Positions 12,401-22,009 of a stretch of 64,000 bases of DNA are shown here, in pieces. Position 1 is the first letter of the stretch; each line of letters begins with the position of its first letter. This stretch comes from Sipunculus nudus. Taxonomy: Eukaryota > Annelida > Sipuncula > Golfingiida > Sipunculidae. The stretch lies in the NCBI GenBank assembly GCA_026874595.1, contig CM049309.1, positions 5,478,576 to 5,542,575 of the forward strand. The letters run 5' to 3'. The notes under the pieces are model-generated. The model was not told the origin of the DNA, did no database searches, and saw only the letters and a list, made by a program, of their open reading frames with translations. The position numbers and the translations under genes were made by a program.

Positions 12401-15400
12401 AGGTCCACATTCCGCAGTACACACCAATATCTGTACAAGTTATTGCTTTTGCATCTGGTCGATGCCCAGTTGTTCTTTTTACAAGAGTACTTCACAAGTA
12501 TTGCAGCTGGGGCAGCCGTAAGCTGTGTGGTAATTGGTTCCAAATCTCCACCATTATAACCCCAACCATTTTGGAGGGAATCCAAGTAAATCTGCATGGG
12601 AACGTCAGCTTGACACCAAACAGAGGCCTGCAAGTGAACCCTTAGGATGTGTTCATACACAGCAGCTGCTGTGGTTGGTAGACGGTTGCTCTCTGCTAGG
12701 TATTTGCAAAATAGATGCCAACGTAATTGTTTCAGATTTTGTATGTCTGCTCCAGCTGGGCAATATGCCTGGCAAACAAACCTTGCCAACGTCCTGAGTC
12801 GCGGCATTAAGCTCGCTTTTATCGCTCAGGTCCTGGAAATCTTTGATTTTTGCTGATTAGTAGATTCAACTCTAAGTCAATTTGTACCCAGCTTTAATTT
12901 CCTATCTATAACTCGGCTACGTATGATAAATTAATGTCGGTAATGATTTTCCGTAAAGGTAGAAAAAAGAAAGGTAAGGAAAGGCTGGTTTTAGGAGACG
13001 ACCTGTGTAAAAAAAAAGAATAATTTTCTTTTCACTAAATGTTCAGGAGTGATCGTAATAATTTCATGTACTTTTTTGTTCTCCTTTCAAACTACACCTG
13101 CCAGGTAGTTCCCAATTTATTTCCCCCTAAAATTATTAAGATCTTAAAAACTGTTACTTTAACTGCAATGACTTTATTATAGAATTAAGGCCAAGAGACA
13201 GACATAAATACTTCATTTATTCGTGTCACGTTACCAAACTTAGATATGTTTTACCACAGTTATGTAGATTACAATAGCTTTACATAATCCCATAGTTATT
13301 ATGGTTTCATTTTGACTTTAGCCCAGAATATGATTCAGGTTACCTTATTGCAACATTCCATGTTGAGGGAAAGAGGCCTGGATGTCTTTATACCTGAACA
13401 TTAATGGACAGGAATTTGTAAGCTGAAAGTTTTAAAAGGAGACGAACAGACGTCACATTAACAGGAGCCCATTGTATTAGTTCAACGAGATTCATACAGA
13501 TGGCGTTGTTTGAACATATGAACCCAATAAAAGTTATTTTTACAATTGTTTTTTAGCTCGGCTGACTGAACGTCATCTGAACTGAAGCGGTCACTATTTG
13601 TCCGTCGTCCGTCCGTCTTTCCGTTAACAGGGCACCATTCATAGCCACTGGACCTAGAAACCTCTCCCTGAAAAACCGATGGAGGTTCACAAGAAATCTA
13701 TTTGTAAACTTGAAATTAGTTACTGTGAGCTATGTCCTTCGAGCTATAGTTTCTTTCTATTTTTTATGCATTTCTCTATTTTTATTGACCTTCAAATGAA
13801 GCAGTCTGGACGCTAATAGGGCATAAATCCTAACCGTTAGAACTATAAACTTTTAACTGTACATTAAGGGAGGTCCTTGGCAAATCTCCCTGTTAACCTG
13901 AAAATCAGCTATGGTGACCTATATTTTGCGAACTACGGGTCAAAAGGGTGATTCTGAGCACCCAGTGAGTCAGACGGTGCACAAATTGAATTTGCTAGAT
14001 CTAGCAACCTTTTTTTAAGTACACCCATAGAGGTCCATAAAAATATCTTTAGAAACCTCATAATACGTCACTGCTACCTACATCTGCCGAGCTATGTGGA
14101 TCAACGAACCTCCCAAAAAAATAATAAAAAAAAATTACGCAAAAGCTGCAGTAAATGAATAACTAATGCAATGATTGTAATAATTATTTCCATACATATC
14201 AATCAAAAAGTATCTTTTTTTTATTTTTACGCATTTTTTTTTTCTCTATTTGTTAAACCTACAGTTGAAGCAGTCCGGATAATAATAGGGCACAACCCGT
14301 AACCTTTAGACCAAGAAACCTTTAATTTTAGATCCAGAAAGAACCTACACATAACTTATTGGAAACCTGAAGTTAAATCACCGTGACCTTTATTCTGCGA
14401 GCTTTAGGTAAAAAACATGATTTGAGCAGCCAAAGAGTCAGACGGGGCACAACTTGTATCCATTTGGCCTACAATCTTCTGATGTAAAGTTCAGAGAGAT
14501 CCTTGGTAAATGTCCTGGAAATATGTAATTAGGCCACTGTGACCTATGTTCTATGAGCAAAAGGGGAAAAAATATGATTTGTGTACCCTTAAAGTCAGTT
14601 TAAAAAAACAACTGAATCCGTGAGCCCTAGAACCTTATGATATAATATCAAGGGAAGCTTGGGGCAAACCTGAAATAAGGTTACGACGACCTATATCTTC
14701 CCAGTTACTGGCCAGAAATGTGGTTTTGAGCAACCAGACAGTCAGGCGGGACGCAAATTGCGACTGTTAAGCCTAGTATCTTATTCCAGAAAATACAAAG
14801 AGGTTCTGGTCAAATCTCCTTTGAAACCTGATAGTAGGTCATTGTGACCTACATTCTGCAAGCTACTGGCCAAATATATGCTTATGAGCACCTATAGACA
14901 GTGAGGCATGGCACCATACTTTACTGTTGGATTTAAAACCTTCTAATATGACATCAAGGGAGGTCCGTGGCAATGTTTTTTGCATACAAAAAATTTGTCA
15001 ATGTGATTTATATTCTCTGAGTTATGAGCAGAGAACCTACTATTGAGCACCCAGAAAGTCAGACAAGTCACAAATCTTAACTGGATGCTCTAACAATGAC
15101 TTTCTTAATATAAAAGGAGGTCATTGTATTGTCTCCTTTGACATCCAAAATAAGGTTACTGTGACCTATATTCTATGGGCTGTGTGAAGAAACATGATCT
15201 GGACACAGGTCATGGCAGTTTGACGTAAAAACTTCTAACTTAGCATTTGGGGAGTTTCTAGTAAAATATTACTGTTACCTATTTTCTAAGGACTACGGGC
15301 CAAAAAACCTGCATACATGTCAATTTCAGCTGAGCCTCATAATCCATGGGTCACATGTTATGTAAATAGTTACGCGTTTGTTAAATATAGGCCAAAAGGT

Positions 15401-18400
15401 TGTGTCTTCATATTGGAATGTCTTCTATACTAACCCTACTATTTTTAAACAACATGTTTCAGCAGGATTCTCTCACAGAGACATCAGGTCGTGAATTTGT
15501 GGAAAAAAAACGGGGTTTAAAATTCACCTGAAGTTAGACTTGACCTCCGCCGATGTCAATGTAAGGCTGCCTAATTGGTGTAAAGGCAGCGTTGTCCCTA
15601 GCAGTTGTCTGGTCCGGACTGAAAGCATTTCATTACTCACTGTTAGCCACAAACGGGGTGTATCTTTTGTAATTTAGTATGGGAATTCGAATGTCATATA
15701 ACTATAGGGCTATAGGACTATTCTCGTGTCTATTTCAGGCCACCATCAGTGTCACCCAGTCCACTCTGATGCCGCTTGTTGTCCTGTTTGGTCTCGGCGC
15801 TTTCTTTCCCTGGGCAAACAAATGGGTAATATTTATGAGAGTGCGACATTCATTCTTAAGTCTAACATAATTTGTCCTGAGCATCGAAGAATAAAAAAAT
15901 TATAAAAAAATATCTGTATTAAAATGCATTTGAAGACGCAGCGACAATGTAACATTCATTTTATGTAGTATCTTAATAAAGGTTAATAAGTTCAACCGAT
16001 CCATGCCTAACGAAAAAGATTTATGTTCATTCTGCTGTCAGCATATTTCTTTCTATTTCATATATTAGGCGGTATTATCTTATTTTTACCATTAGGTACC
16101 GGTGTTAAAATTTTTCTTCCAGGGCGTCATAGTAGGTGCTCTTTTCTCCGGTGCGGTCCCTCTGTGGTTAAACATGGGGTCATATAGCGTAAAGAAACAC
16201 GTCCAAATTCTGCCGCTGTACACACATGGCTGTCCGGTGTCCAACAGCACAGTATTTTCCAACATTACTACCTTTCCGGCTGACGCCACGGTTATGAATA
16301 TGGTTGAGAATATAACGATGACTATGACGACAACTGTGCATCAGCAAAGGTGGACAAAAATGCATTTCAAACATTCTCGTCATTAAGTGTGACTTTAGTT
16401 ACGAATATCAACAAACTCTTGAGACTTTTATATAGATCTACATCTTCATTAAATATACTTATATTTAGCAAGTACGGTTTCTGAGCTAATAACATACTGT
16501 CGTAATTCTGATGTTGATACTAATATAAGACACATTTTATGAAATTTACACATGAAACACAGTAAATATATTATTAAGAAGGAAAACCAAGGGGGGGGAT
16601 TCTGTCGTAGAATGACCATGCCACGTCACGTATCTCTGTTGATATACCTCAGTTAGATATTCTCAAACATGCCCTGTCTATCCATAAATATGTAGATATG
16701 CATCATATGACTGTATCGAATATACAACAGAAGCGATATTTGATACAATATCTGCTATGGTCGTTACACAGTGGAACGGATTATGCACAGAATACTTATT
16801 GACATGTTTACGTTTCATGTTTTGCAGTGCCTTGGAAAACCTGTACAGCTTATCTCACATGTGGATCAATCCTTTCGTGGGGATATTAGGATTAATAGTT
16901 AGCATCATTGTCAGTTTCATAACAGGTATCATACGACCTTTCTTATGATACATACTTTGGTATTTTGTGATTGAAAGCAAGCTAAAATGATAAATCATGC
17001 CTGAAATAAACTTCACTTATTTCAATATTTATTTAACCTTTGTAGAATATTCTAGAATCTGATTAAGTTTAAAAACCTGGTCTTTTACAAATCAACGAGA
17101 ATCCAATATGGGCCTTTACAATTTCGTGTCGGAGACTTCGGACCAGGTTTTAAACTGGACAAGCATAGGTTGCTATCCTAATATAACCCTTGGCCAGACT
17201 GTTTTTTAATGTGAAAACTGAGGATGTTATACCTATGTGATTTTGCAGTGAATATATTTCAACAAGTTATGCCTTTTATTCCCAGGATGTTAACACTATT
17301 CCTTGCTATTTTTGTACCACTATTTGTTTTTCAGCTCGGGATAACTATGAATATTACCTAGTTATATTGTTTATAAAAAAAGTCATTTTTCTTTACATTG
17401 TTGAATTTTGGGATCTCAAACAAATAGATATTATGGATACAATTTCATAAACTTTTTATTTCATTTTCCATATTTAAGCTGTTTTGATTAATCTGCTTAC
17501 TAAAATTTAACAGAAACAGAAGAATCATTGCAAGCATTTGCGCTGTGATTGTTAAGAGCTGTTTTACTGTCCTCTGTCTTTTAACTCAGCATTAACTAGA
17601 TATACTAGCTATGCCTACTGGCAGTTTGCTTGCTGCCTATAAAATATTGTTTGCAGATAATTAGATTGTATTTTTACGACATATGGTTCATTGTTTGCTT
17701 TACGTTCTGTTTGACAATTTGGTTTTACTTAATTATTATGAAACACATACACCTAATTATATTCGTAATGTCGAGTTACTTAATAAAATACAGCAAATAC
17801 CAAAAGCTAATGAAATTCCATTTAAAACATTTATAATTTTTCAACAAAGATAAACTGTGATCGCAACTAATTTTTTTTTCAAAAAGTAAAACCATCCTTG
17901 TATTTTAAAAAGAGTTTATATCCTATGTTCAGTCTTTTTTATTGAAAGCTATGGTAACATATAAGTCTAAAGTTTGGACAGATATACTCGGACACTTGTG
18001 ATAGATGATGTCCGTTCTTTTTTATAATGCCAACTGTCATTATATTGTGCGTGTAATTAACAGGCTGAAGTTTTCGTCCTATGCCTGAACCTGGTATAAC
18101 TCTATTACCTCCATCACATAAACCCGCAATATCAATAGCCTGAGCATAAATTTCTAGAAAAATCAATGATTCCGACTGTATGCCAAGTTAAAGTGGTTTT
18201 AATCTTGTGAGCTTACAGACTTGGATTATCAATTAAGTCATTATCTTTTGCTTTGATTCAAATAATTGGTTAAGGTATAGTAAATGTGAACAGGCGTATA
18301 TACTCTTTACAATAAGCGGCGTATCTTAAGTAAATGCTGAATGTGTAATATGATTCAAGACATTAACAGTCAAGCCAGATTTAAACCCTGAATTCTCCGC

Positions 18401-18426
18401 AGTATTTAACTCTACCATATTATAAT

Positions 18427-18475
<49 letters not shown>

Positions 18476-19737
18476 GCATGGCAGAAAACATCATGATGAA
18501 CAGTGAACATCAACGTAACCTTGTTTTTATTGTTTTTTTGTTGTTAATATATAGATACATAAATAAATATATATACTCTTGGTGTTTTCCCATAAGGTAA
18601 GACAGATCCTGATACCGTAGATCCCAAGCTCCTTTTCCGGTTTACACTGCCGTTCTGGTCGTTTTTGCTGCGAAGGGATATCGGCAAGAAGAAAACCCAG
18701 GTAATCACTAGCGACCCTTTTGAAATTTACCGTATCATTCACGCGTGATAGTTATAATACATATATTTAGGGCTAAAAATAAGAAACCAGAAAAACCACC
18801 ACCAGAACACTCATGGTCCAAGGAGTATTTTTAGGAAGCTCTTTTCTTCCGAAACGTACGCATATTGATGTGGTTTATCGTTAAATCAATAGATCTATTT
18901 GTAATGGTTGTAACGTATGTTACACGCCCCCAAATATCCAATTGTGACGAGAATAGAAATATAAATAAAGGGGAAAAAAAATTTTCATAGGCCATCGGCA
19001 TGTGTTACTGTTTATATGACCAGCGACTTAGTGGCGCCTTCATTTATTCTTAATTCATACAAAATAAATCCATGTCATGTTCATTTATAATACATATTTA
19101 GCAGAATCAACCGGACAAGATTCGTTTTGACCATGATGAGCGGACTGTCCATTAAAATACTCCCTGAACTTGCTGAATCTCCGGCATAGCTCATGTTGTT
19201 CCGCTCACCTATATTCATGACAAACCCGTTTTTCTGAATTATTAACTTAGACAGTTTTTAATCATACAGCAATGTGGTGTTATTTTCCATTAAAACGGTG
19301 GTTACCACAGACAGACCAAGTAAAATTGACTTTCTCCTTACAACTTTCCCTTTCTAAATTCTAGGTCTTATGACTGGCCAGCCGTTCTTGTGTTAGAAAG
19401 CGTTTCTTGACACTCAATATATTAAAAATTAAATCACATGCAGTTTAGAAGCCTATTTTTGTTCAAAATCAATTAAAGGTCAAGGTTACCGAAAAACCTG
19501 AAAACTTCTCATTTCTTGTTTATCGTTCTCCGAAAATGTCGTTATCTCAAAACTAAAGAAAAATGCCCCAGAAAGCTAAAAGCGTCTTGAGAAGTAATTA
19601 TTAATATAAAACCAACGAAAAAAAGCATATCATATACACTTAACAGAATCGTTGTTTTGACATTGTTCAATGTTATTTATTTTCAGGATTGGAAATACAA
19701 AGCAGTGCTAAATATTGAGAGACACAGCACTGTATGA
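3125..19737 (+). CDS. SLC5-family sodium/solute symporter gene (monocarboxylate/multivitamin transporter-like)
   Basis: Coding exons: 3125-3463, 5031-5099, 5472-5523, 5989-6056, 6209-6289, 6720-6793, 7298-7438, 7823-7958, 8639-8724, 9569-9681, 11062-11132, 15739-15825, 16123-16349, 16828-16925, 18597-18700, then a last exon at 19102-19155 or 19687-19737. All introns are GT-AG and all phases match, giving about 598 residues, the usual SLC5 length. Seen: a hydrophobic multi-helix protein with HPAEMY after TM2, GGMKAVIWTDVFQ (residues 177-189), and a Ser-rich AAFSASLSSASSAINS stretch across exons 9-10. In SLC5 transporters that last region contributes to the Na2 sodium site. The family couples plasma-membrane uptake of small carboxylates, vitamins or iodide to sodium; resemblance is best to SLC5A8/A12/A6, but the substrate cannot be told from sequence. 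ATG 3125 is chosen for its context (A at -3, G at +4) and because TM1 follows directly. Oddity: about eight residues seem missing between exons 2 and 3. Confidence 0.88.
3890..4770 (+). repeat. Diverged tandem array in SLC5 intron 1
   Basis: Three units share the order ACTGTGGCCTGTAGAATGC, GCAAGAAxxAGCAAG, GAGAACAACTG, CAGACAGACATACTGACA, near 4050-4165, 4370-4470 and 4650-4743, each preceded by a TGACCTTGACC-type sequence. Period is about 275-330 bp. Nothing in it is coding. Confidence 0.7.
5031..5099 (+). CDS. SLC5 exon 2 (residues 114-136)
   Basis: Acceptor ttattgtag, donor gtaagt, 69 nt in phase 0/0. Encodes YLYMRYHSSVVKYMGNFFAV then LGS, which continues directly from the E that ends exon 1. 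This matches the conserved EYLxxRF loop and start of TM4 in SLC5 proteins. Confidence 0.88.
5472..5523 (+). CDS. SLC5 exon 3 (residues 137-154)
   Basis: Reads LTYTGICLFGPSTAIEA plus one base, with donor gtatat. The peptide fits the family's YTGIxxxAPxxAL segment. The frame is open upstream only as far as TAA at 5466-5468, so the acceptor must be aacag ending at 5471. SLC5 relatives have about eight more residues here, so this is either a shortened loop, a missed micro-exon or a nonsense change. Confidence 0.72.
5644..5776. repeat. Compound triplet microsatellite (ATT)n/(AGT)n
   Basis: Alternating blocks of ATT and AGT triplets with a few interruptions, in intron 3. Long poly-Ser and poly-Leu frames across it are artefacts. 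Confidence 0.95.
5989..6056 (+). CDS. SLC5 exon 4 (residues 154-176)
   Basis: Acceptor tttttcaag, donor gtgagt. Two bases complete Val154, then TGFPVWGSIILSGTVATIYT and TI follow. This corresponds to the conserved VTGFxxWG segment and the next helix of SLC5 transporters. Confidence 0.88.
6209..6289 (+). CDS. SLC5 exon 5 (residues 177-203)
   Basis: Acceptor tattgcag, donor gtacga, 27 codons in phase 0/0. Encodes GGMKAVIWTDVFQAGILLAG and then LIAVTIQ. The GGxKAVxWTDVFQ block is one of the most diagnostic sequences of the SLC5 family. Confidence 0.92.
6443..6660 (+). repeat. Dispersed repeat R1, copy b (short)
   Basis: Head TTTTTACTCAGCTGACATTCA, then TCTTTGTCCGTCGTCCCTCC and a short body. Degraded copy of the family seen at 505 and 13553, inside SLC5 intron 5. 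Confidence 0.65.
6720..6793 (+). CDS. SLC5 exon 6 (residues 204-228)
   Basis: Acceptor ttttattcag, donor gtaggt. Encodes GSLYVGGGSEVWRLGQEGGR and IIFN plus two bases. This is the hydrophilic loop after the WTDVFQ helix. Confidence 0.88.
7298..7438 (+). CDS. SLC5 exon 7 (residues 228-275)
   Basis: Acceptor atttgcag, donor gtacag after CAAGT. Carries DPRKRMTVWGALLAPIIPW and NLQTSVQRYSAVSTLRKAQ. The VQRY motif before the next helix is typical of SLC5. The donor one GT earlier (gtgtac) would break the frame to exon 8, so 7438 is chosen. Confidence 0.88.
7823..7958 (+). CDS. SLC5 exon 8 (residues 275-320)
   Basis: Acceptor tttttaaag, donor gtatcc. Encodes VSVIAMCGGMLVIGPLACFA, GVVLFAYYYGQGCDPL and TANYVSNANQ. 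It is a transmembrane helix followed by the YYxGCDPL loop common to SLC5A8-like proteins. Confidence 0.9.
8639..8724 (+). CDS. SLC5 exon 9 (residues 321-349)
   Basis: Acceptor ttcttcag, donor gtagga. Encodes LMPYFVMEILNLPGVPGLFI then AAAFSASL plus two bases. The PGxxGLFIAAxFSASLS region forms the helix with conserved serines that contributes to sodium binding in the family. Confidence 0.92.
8850..9173 (-). mobile_element. tRNA-derived SINE
   Basis: On the minus strand 9173-9105 reads like the 5' part of a tRNA: an A-box-like GTCTCAGGAGTAGAGCGC and a B box GAGTTCGAATCTC 35-45 nt later. The region down to about 8850 is taken as the SINE body; its left end is not defined. It sits in SLC5 intron 9. 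It is not a functional tRNA because the acceptor stem does not close. Confidence 0.65.
9569..9681 (+). CDS. SLC5 exon 10 (residues 349-387)
   Basis: Acceptor cttcttttag, donor gtcaca. Encodes SASSAINSGAANIWVDILQE, HFHNIPEAKAARITKLI and one base of Gly387. It continues the Ser-rich sodium-site helix of exon 9 into the cytoplasmic loop. Confidence 0.9.
10078..10900 (+). repeat. Dispersed repeat R1, copy c
   Basis: Starts with TGTCCGTCGTCCTTCTG and CGTCTGTCCGTCCGG, then diverged body units (CCTAGAACTTTATATCCAGGAG). Located in SLC5 intron 10. Confidence 0.6.
11062..11132 (+). CDS. SLC5 exon 11 (residues 387-410)
   Basis: Acceptor tttttatacag, donor gtatta. Two bases complete Gly387, followed by LGIGILSILIGLLVITVGGT and VVQ. 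A single hydrophobic helix in the right frame and place. Confidence 0.88.
11133..12354. other. SLC5 intron 11, left part, no feature seen
   Basis: AT-rich intronic sequence. I see no exon-like stretch with family similarity and no clear transposon end. Confidence 0.5.
12355..12807 (-). pseudogene. Remnant of a cysteine-rich-tail protein of a dispersed invertebrate family
   Basis: Open frame of 150 codons antisense to the host gene, within SLC5 intron 11. Landmarks match, from memory, a large family of uncharacterised proteins in molluscs, cnidarians and arthropods. These are LPTTAAAVYEHILRVHLQ, a W-Q-x-D segment, NGWGYNGGDLEPI, a PAPxxI-type linker, and a C-terminal VKYSCKKNN..RCKSNN..C tail ending in DNDDDMD. 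In the family the tail has regularly spaced Cys pairs (CxC..C..CxC). Here several are lost (SCKKN, WCVL, LCNIS), and the N-terminus starts well inside the usual protein. It is therefore probably a 5'-truncated, decaying retrocopy or transposon-borne gene. Function of the family is unknown to me. Confidence 0.55.
13553..15370 (+). repeat. Dispersed repeat R1, copy d, with ~155-bp internal units
   Basis: Head TTTTTTAGCTCGGCTGACTG, then TATTTGTCCGTCGTCCGTCC. The body holds about ten diverged units marked by GTGACCTATATTCTGCGAGC-type sequence at about 13917, 14083, 14388, 14537, 14687, 14845, 15005, 15161 and 15277. Typical spacing is 150-160 bp. Each unit also has an 'AGGGAGGTCC..AAATCTCCTTGGAAACCTGA' part. 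It fills much of SLC5 intron 11. Confidence 0.75.
15739..15825 (+). CDS. SLC5 exon 12 (residues 411-439)
   Basis: Acceptor tctatttcag, donor gtaata, 29 codons in phase 0/0. Encodes ATISVTQSTLMPLVVLFGLG and AFFPWANKW. The FxLGxFFPWANxxG motif is well conserved in SLC5. Confidence 0.9.
16123..16349 (+). CDS. SLC5 exon 13 (residues 440-515)
   Basis: Acceptor tttcttccag, donor gtggac. Begins GVIVGALFSGAVPLWLNMGS, a membrane helix. A polar extracellular loop follows with several N-glycosylation sequons (NST, NIT twice), as SLC5A8-like proteins have in this loop. Confidence 0.88.
16828..16925 (+). CDS. SLC5 exon 14 (residues 515-548)
   Basis: Acceptor tgttttgcag, donor gtatca. Encodes SALENLYSLSHMWINPFVGI then LGLIVSIIVSFIT. 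The LYxLSxMW motif and last hydrophobic helix match the SLC5 C-terminal region. Confidence 0.9.
18430..18472. repeat. (TA)n microsatellite in SLC5 intron 14
   Basis: About 18 TA units with one interruption, ending about 125 nt before exon 15. Confidence 0.9.
18597..18700 (+). CDS. SLC5 exon 15 (residues 548-582)
   Basis: Acceptor ttcccataag, donor gtaatc, ending in phase 0. Encodes GKTDPDTVDPKLLFRFTLPF and WSFLLRRDIGKKKTQ, a basic cytoplasmic tail. The D-P-x-L motif after the last helix is usual for SLC5A6/A8/A12. A (TA)n tract lies about 130 nt upstream. Confidence 0.86.
19102..19155 (+). CDS. SLC5 candidate last exon A
   Basis: After tatttag the frame reads QNQPDKIRFDHDERTVH and stops at TAA 19153-19155, in phase with exon 15. 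The acceptor has a weak pyrimidine tract and could also be three bases later (gcag). It is short and not conserved enough to be sure. Confidence 0.4.
   Translation, partial: QNQPDKIRFDHDERTVH
19687..19737 (+). CDS. SLC5 candidate last exon B, PDZ-type C-terminus
   Basis: After the good acceptor ttattttcag the frame reads DWKYKAVLNIERHSTV and stops at TGA 19735-19737, also in phase with exon 15. The end S-T-V fits a class I PDZ ligand. Human SLC5A8 also ends in a PDZ ligand, so this exon gives the more family-like tail. It may be an alternative to, rather than a replacement of, exon A. Confidence 0.5.
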   Translation, partial: DWKYKAVLNIERHSTV

Positions 19738-20622
19738 AAAAGACGAGTTTCCATAAAATATAAACGAGACCATACTTCATTGGAACATAATTATTATTAT
19801 CCTAAGGAAATATAATTTCATCGATAATTACGTACACTGGCATGCAGTTTCAAATTTACAGACTACATGACAGACATTGATAACGTTCTCAGAAAACGTA
19901 ATCGATTGTTCAACCTTTTTTTACCTCAAAGGTGGCATTAAAAGTCGAATTGCAAATTTTGAATTGCAATGTGTTCGAGATTATTTGTTAAATTGTAAAC
20001 GTGATATAGTACCTCTGATATAATTGGCAACAGTGTCATTGCTTGTTTTTCCTCTTTTAATCAAATCGTTTATCCCTGTCACGACCATGGTTAGAGCATG
20101 GTGCCTTGTATACAAACAAATTACTCAATAGTTCTAACTGGGCCATCTCTACCTATACCATATAGCAATTCAGGAGACTGAGTTTGAAGAGTACGATTTC
20201 TTCCCATGGAAAGCAAATTTCGAAGTAACACGAAGATTTTTTGCAACAAATCGCAAAAGGTACTACAACCTATGAAATTATCTAATTATAAGCGTGTGCA
20301 AGGTAGCATTCAACCTGTCAGAGGTGACAGTCATCATCCATACTTAGATTTTGTTCCCAAGCTTATAATGACAGGGGGAGCCTGGATTTGCATTAGGTGT
20401 AAATATTAAAACATAGGTGTGGCTGACAAACACGCGGCTTTTATGCGGACTGGCACATAAACACACACGTTGCAAAAAGAGGTTCTGGTGAAATATCTTT
20501 AGAAAGATATATAAGTCAGAGTGACCTATTTTCTGATAGCTTTGCATAGAAAATAATGTAGAATAACCTGTTTACTGTCAATTTAATACATATTACATTT
20601 GTTAGGAACTGTACATATGTAG
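19738..20622. other. 3' flank of SLC5 gene, no gene seen
   Basis: Presumed 3' UTR and intergenic DNA. No canonical AATAAA is obvious soon after either candidate stop codon. Confidence 0.4.
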
Positions 20623-21126
20623 AGCCTCTCTCACAAATTCACCAATAGCATCCCGGATCATCGTTCCGGTATCATCCGTGTTAGCTCCGTATCTGGCATC
20701 ACCGTGTTAACACCGTGTTTCATCCGTAGTAATCCTTGGCGCACCGGCGTGGTTGGAGAAAAAAAACTAAACCTGCGCAATTTTTCGTTCCGGAGTACAC
20801 GGATGAAAAAAATATCCGTAACACTCCATGTAGGCACCGTATCCATCCGGGGTTCTCCGTGTAGCTACTGGGAGCTCCTTATTGAGACCAGCATTTTCCG
20901 GGTGCAGATTTAAGTTGTTTCTCCGATCATGCCGATGTACCAAGGATCACTACGGATGCAACACGGTGTTAACACGATGATGCCCAGTGTTTACACGGAT
21001 TATCCGTGTTGCTATCCGTGAATGTGTGAAAGACCCTTACAGAAAATCGCGCTGCTGTCCCCGGAACAACACGGATTAAAGTCCGGGGTGATACGTTTTG
21101 TTATCCCTGAATGTGTAAAAGGGGCT
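20623..21126. mobile_element. Harbinger-like MITE M1
   Basis: Ends are inverted: AGCCTCTCTCACAAATTCA at 20623 and, on the opposite strand from 21126, AGCCCCTTTTACACATTCA (four mismatches in 19). The interior is built from repeated ATCCGTG/CACGGAT words, so it could fold extensively. A second inner end, TGAATGTGTGAAAGACCCTT near 21020, suggests nesting or duplication of one terminus. No ORF. Confidence 0.7.
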
Positions 21127-22009
21127 TGAGATTTAACCGTAAATTTTGAACGCATAACGTATTTAACTGCATGGATAGTGCTTATTTTGATACACTCTCT
21201 TGTGTCATGCAAAAGGTCTATTGAGGCTACACTATTAATTTATGTTTACACAATTAGTCTACTCAATGAACCATTTTTATCAATAGAGGTTTGACAAAGA
21301 AGTTATCAATGGTTTCTCACCATAAACAGATTAATTTATGTTGCATTAGTGCACGATTAAATCACAACCCGATTCCACCCATTAGGTCGTACGTCTGCGT
21401 ATCATACATGAAGGTCAAGGTCAAAGTCATATTTCATGGGACAATGTCAAACTCGCCATGATCTGTATGTATTTGGAAACAATGACACCAACGTTATGCG
21501 GATTAAGCTGTCACTGCAACCGTTTGTATTATGCCAAGTCATTGAAAAACTTAACATGAGCTTGTAACAGTACGTGTGATTACTATATAGATATGAGTCC
21601 ATTATTTATACATATAGTCCATGAGCAAGAAGATTTCACCGATACCACCTGGGGTGGCAAAATTTTAATGCTATCATTAGCAGCCTCATATTATGTGATT
21701 TTGATTTTTGTATGATAGCAGTGTTAACTGAGTAGCTTTGAGATACCACACACACATAAACACAGGTACTTAATCAAGAAAAGCGGTATTTTCCTGTCCT
21801 AGTATATGAGGTGCTGATTAGTATATATAATTTATATTTTTCAATGCACCTTGTTGTTAAGTATTAAAAAACCTTGATGTTTTTAACTGAAATAAAATAT
21901 AAAACTAGAATACGGGTAGTCGACAAGCGACTACGTGTATCCGCCTAAATCAGAGTGGAACGGGTGAAGTGAGGCATGGATTGAGTGGCAAGGGGAAATA
22001 GAGTGAAGT
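21127..22009. other. Intergenic, no feature seen
   Basis: AT-rich sequence without exon-like or transposon-like signals that I can support. Confidence 0.4.
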
